Below, piece by piece: positions 61,683 to 64,000 of a stretch of DNA of 64,000 bases. The notes below the pieces were generated by a model. The model worked only from the letters and a program-made list of their open reading frames with translations, did not search any database and was not told where the DNA came from. Numbering within the stretch: position 1 is the first letter of the stretch; every line of letters begins with the position of its first letter. The DNA lies in the NCBI RefSeq assembly GCF_014649775.1, contig NZ_BMTR01000007.1, forward strand, positions 310,001 through 374,000, read 5' to 3'. The position numbers and the translations under genes are program-made. The DNA comes from Streptomyces longisporoflavus (GTDB taxonomy: Bacteria > Actinomycetota > Actinomycetes > Streptomycetales > Streptomycetaceae).

Positions 61683-62750
61683 TCAGCTGTGCCGCTTGGC
61701 CAGTTGAGCCGCTTCCCGGTCGACGCGGTCCACTTCCGCCGACTTCCCCTCCAGGAGCCGTACGGTCTCCAGGAGCTGATCGAGCGTGCCCCGGTAACGC
61801 AGACAGGTGCGCACGATGCCGTAGATGTCCATCCTCAGCCGGGCGTCCCTGGGGCGGTTCGCGGCGATCACCGCGTCGATGCTGGAGAGCACCGTGCCCA
61901 GGCCGTTCGGATCGCCGAGCACGGGCACGTCCACCAACGCGTCCACGAGCCCGAGGAGTTCACGCAACGGCAGGTCAGCGGGGAGATCGACCAGGCTCAC
62001 GGCGGCCTCGGGGCCCTGCGGATCCCCTGCGGAAGCGAGGCCTCCACGCAGCGGCAGGCCCGCGTCCAGGTGGAGGCGCTCCAACTCGGCAGGGGTCAGC
62101 GCGTCGTACCAGTGCTCCACCCTGCCGGCCGCGAGCCGGCCGAGGCCGTCCGAGCGGTGGTGAGCGCTGATCACACCGATGACGGCACCGCCTGACCAGA
62201 CCACCGCGCCGGACATCCCCTCCCAGGGAGAACGCTCCGGTTCGGGGTCCGCGCGCGGCGCGAGAACGGCCAGTTCGAGTGTGCCCTCGCGACGGTTGGA
62301 CAGGACGGAGACCGTCCCCGAGGCATGGCAGGAGTCGCGGTACTGGCCCGGAGCCCCGTCGTCGAGGAGGCGCATGCTGCTGTCCCGCAGCTTGAAACGG
62401 GGAAAGCCCATCGCGCTGACGGGGAGCACGACGTCGCTTTCGGGTACGGCGGCGTAGCGAGGGCTCTCGACAGGGGCGACGCCGGCCGGCAGCTCCGTGA
62501 TCTCCAGGAGGGCTACGTCCACCGCCTCGGCGAACAGCACGACGCGTACGCCGGCGCTCCACTCCCCCGGCAGATCGGCGTCGAAGCGCACCCGCACCGA
62601 CGCCACCGGGTCCTCGACCACATGGGCGGCGGTCAGCACGTGCCTGTCCCCCACGCGGTAGCCGGACCCGCGCCGCCCGCGATGTCCGCCCGGCCTCTCG
62701 ACCAGTATTTCGGCGACCCGCGCCGCCTCAAGTCCCCCTGGTACCGACAT
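61683..62750 (-). CDS. trypsin-like protease fused to EAD2
   Basis: 355 residues. Residues 1 to about 220 form a chymotrypsin-fold protease with triad H43 in VLTAAHVVED, D78 in AVDVALLEI and S180 in GMSGAVVW. The C-terminal 110 residues are an effector-associated domain 2 (LLGLVDALVDVPVLGDPNG, IYGIVRTCLRYRGTLDQLLE, RLLEGKSAEVDRV). No signal peptide, so an intracellular effector recruited by EAD contacts is likely. It follows the trypco2-like gene by 11 nt. Confidence 0.87.
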   Translation of the reverse strand: MSVPGGLEAARVAEILVERPGGHRGRRGSGYRVGDRHVLTAAHVVEDPVASVRVRFDADLPGEWSAGVRVVLFAEAVDVALLEITELPAGVAPVESPRYAAVPESDVVLPVSAMGFPRFKLRDSSMRLLDDGAPGQYRDSCHASGTVSVLSNRREGTLELAVLAPRADPEPERSPWEGMSGAVVWSGGAVIGVISAHHRSDGLGRLAAGRVEHWYDALTPAELERLHLDAGLPLRGGLASAGDPQGPEAAVSLVDLPADLPLRELLGLVDALVDVPVLGDPNGLGTVLSSIDAVIAANRPRDARLRMDIYGIVRTCLRYRGTLDQLLETVRLLEGKSAEVDRVDREAAQLAKRHS

Positions 62751-62761
62751 CGCCCGGGCGC

Positions 62762-63088
62762 TCAGCGCTCGTTCTCGGCCTGGTCGCCGCTGACCTGTGG
62801 CCGCCGGTCGGAGCCGCGTACGCGGGGTTCCAGGCTGAGGGTGACGCGATGGGTGGTGCTGGTCGCCCGCTGGCCGGAGGCACCTGCCTCGACGACCCAG
62901 AAGCGGATTTTGCCGTCGGCCGAATCGGACCGCTGCACGGCGAACTCGGCCTCAAGCTGTACGGGACCCAGTTCAAAGCGCAGTGCTGCGCCCCCGGGGC
63001 CACCAGCGTCCTCGGCGTCCTGCGCCGCGGCCATGGCGGCGGCGAGTTCTCCGCGTAACTGCGCGATCATGTCGGCGAGTTCAATCAC
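62762..63088 (-). CDS. trypco2-like (trypsin-co-occurring) protein
   Basis: 108 residues: ELADMIAQLRGELAAAMAAA helix, then GGAALRFELGPVQLEAEFAV and GKIRFWVVEAGASG beta strands, then HRVTLSLEPR. This helix-plus-beta pattern is that of the trypsin-co-occurring domain 2, found next to EAD-linked trypsins in bacterial conflict systems. First gene of the minus-strand unit; role unknown, possibly a sensor or an inhibitor of the protease. Confidence 0.75.
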   Translation of the reverse strand: MIELADMIAQLRGELAAAMAAAQDAEDAGGPGGAALRFELGPVQLEAEFAVQRSDSADGKIRFWVVEAGASGQRATSTTHRVTLSLEPRVRGSDRRPQVSGDQAENER

Positions 63089-63150
63089 GCCGGGCCTCTA
63101 CCCCCGGCGGGTCGCCCCCACACTGCGGAGGCGACCCGGGGAGGGCCGAA

Positions 63151-63181
63151 GGGGCCGGCCGGCACGACGACGGCCGGCCCC
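63151..63181 (-). terminator. hairpin terminator after rodlin
   Basis: Perfect 11-bp GC stem (63151-63161 with 63171-63181), 9-nt loop, 10 nt past the rodlin stop. It separates rodlin from the trypco2 gene. Confidence 0.78.
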
Positions 63182-63191
63182 TGTCGGGGTC

Positions 63192-63599
63192 TCAGCTGTT
63201 GTTCGTGCCGTTGCCCGACAGCGCCGGGATGTCGGAGAGGATGTGCGACAGCGGCTCGTCGCCCTTGGCCTGCGTCGAGTTCTCGGTGCACTGCTGGTTC
63301 TGCGGCGCCGACAGGATCGGGATGTCCTGGACGGCGATCGGCACCAGGCCCACGAGGGCGCCGATGTTCGCCTTGACCGGCAGGCCGATGCAGGGCTTGT
63401 TCAGCGTGCCCTGGACGAGGGTGAGCTGGGGGCTCTGGCTGCCCTTGGTCGCGGAGTTGCCGAACGCCGTCTCGGCGCCGTTGCCACTCAGGGACGTGGT
63501 GCCCTGGTCGTCACCGATGGCCAGGGCCTGGGGCGCCATGCCGGCGGAGATACCGGCGACAGAGGCGGCGATGGCCGCGGATGCCAGGAGCTTCTTCAT
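63192..63599 (-). CDS. rodlin (aerial hypha surface protein)
   Basis: 135 residues. Signal peptide MKKLLASAAIAASVAGISAG, then the rodlin sequence: GDDQGTTSLSGNGAETAFGN, LVQGTLNKPCIGLPVK, and PQNQQCTENSTQAKGDEPLS, with two conserved cysteines. Rodlins (RdlA/RdlB) order chaplin fibrils into the rodlet layer on Streptomyces aerial hyphae and spores. The ATG at 63599 follows AAGGGA; an earlier TTG is unlikely. Only one rodlin is seen; a divergent partner could be just outside the window. Confidence 0.95.
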   Translation of the reverse strand: MKKLLASAAIAASVAGISAGMAPQALAIGDDQGTTSLSGNGAETAFGNSATKGSQSPQLTLVQGTLNKPCIGLPVKANIGALVGLVPIAVQDIPILSAPQNQQCTENSTQAKGDEPLSHILSDIPALSGNGTNNS

Positions 63600-63711
63600 T
63601 TTGATTCCCTTCAAGAGCGGGCTCCGTTGGCAGAGCCGTCGTGATGATCAACTGTCTGATCGGGGGATGGTTTCGACCTATGACCCGGTCGGCCTAGTAA
63701 TCGGACGGCCG

Positions 63712-63999
63712 TCAACGGCACGCCAGGGTGTGACCGCGGACGGTTGCCGGGCTGCCGAACCTCGGCGGATCGCTCAGCCTGGCCGTGGAGTCGGGGCGGG
63801 TCAGGGGGCGATCGCCGCCGAGCGCCCTGAATACCTTGGTGGCCTTCGCCCGGTCCCATTCGAGAGCGCCGTTCAGCGACGTGCTGAAGCCGCTGACCGG
63901 CACCGTGGTGAACTCCATGGACGACGGCGGAATACGCTCCACCACGCGGGCGAGCGACAGGAGTTGCCGGGCGCTGAACCCCCGGTCGGTCCGCGCCGC
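63712..63999 (-). CDS. LCP (LytR-CpsA-Psr) family-like protein, C-terminal part
   Basis: The frame enters from the right edge. About 95 residues remain: RGFSARQLLSLARVVERIPP, MEFTTVPVSGF, EWDRAKATKVFRALGGD. This is the end of the LCP-type fold, where a helix and TVPV strand precede a W-D/E pair and a Phe-X-Ala-Leu helix. LCP proteins ligate wall polymers to peptidoglycan. Ends 112 nt before rodlin. Identification from a partial C-terminus. Confidence 0.6.
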   Translation of the reverse strand, partial: AARTDRGFSARQLLSLARVVERIPPSSMEFTTVPVSGFSTSLNGALEWDRAKATKVFRALGGDRPLTRPDSTARLSDPPRFGSPATVRGHTLACR

Positions 64000-64000
64000 G

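Noticed and set aside
53527..63088. Canonical FxSxx-COOH locus
   Set aside because: I looked for FxsB (radical SAM CxxxCxxC with SPASM cysteines) and FxsC (TIR-like) on both strands and found neither; the precursor also lacks the FxSxx end.
1..64000. tRNA, rRNA, insertion sequences, prophage or att sites
   Set aside because: No cloverleaf-like sequences, transposase motifs, integrase genes or terminal inverted repeats were recognised on reading both strands; a computed scan would be needed to be certain for small RNAs.

Overview
The window is chromosomal DNA from a Streptomyces-type actinomycete. The DNA is very GC-rich and favours G/C at third codon positions. GTG and TTG starts are common, gene ends often overlap by 4 to 8 nt, and terminators are long GC hairpins usually without a U-tract. 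Marker genes agree: a rodlin (aerial-surface protein), the mycothiol deacetylase mshB, a 7Fe ferredoxin, twin oligopeptide ABC operons next to typA, an ECF sigma unit and RsbU/RsbW-like proteins. I see no tRNA, rRNA, CRISPR array, insertion sequence or prophage.

Layout. 0-7 kb: the end of an MFS transporter, dapC and fdxA, a GNAT protein, then two transglutaminase-like paralogues flanking a divergent AraC regulator/DUF2000 pair, and the remains of an ABC-transporter/LuxR operon. 7-13.5 kb: a peptidoglycan-binding-like membrane protein, a DUF6113-like protein, mshB, a 64-residue membrane protein and a prolyl-oligopeptidase-type peptidase. 13.6-27.9 kb: two paralogous five-gene oligopeptide transporter operons (binding protein, two permeases, two ATPases). 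They flank an ECF sigma factor/membrane protein/GNAT operon and a Uma2 gene. 28.5-33.1 kb: typA and a large peptide-binding lipoprotein with a charged repeat insertion. 33.5-40.6 kb: a three-subunit succinate dehydrogenase, a TPM-domain membrane protein and PspA. 40.7-49 kb: an RsbU-like phosphatase, an RsbW-like kinase, a Nudix hydrolase, a short SPOR-like protein, an NCS1 permease with a cysteine-rich tail and its GntR regulator, and a membrane esterase. 49.2-53.4 kb: a serpin facing a subtilisin, then a threonine-synthase-like enzyme.

The most interesting region is 53.5-63.1 kb, which I read as one system made of two convergent transcription units. The plus strand carries an EAD2/VMAP-C-like protein and a 1300-residue FxsT-type protein (SAV_2336-like N-terminus, STAND NTPase, TPRs). 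The minus strand carries a trypco2-like protein, a trypsin fused to EAD2, a 70-residue FxsA-like peptide precursor and an alpha-ketoglutarate HExxH-type peptide hydroxylase. The precursor keeps the FxSxx-COOH leader signature but has lost the FxSxx tail. The radical SAM enzyme FxsB and the TIR-like FxsC are absent. My inference is that a small peptide is modified by the hydroxylase, while EAD contacts link the protease to the VMAP/STAND sensors, giving a signalling or conflict system that differs from the canonical FxSxx-COOH locus.

Rodlin and the 3' end of an LCP-family-like gene close the window.
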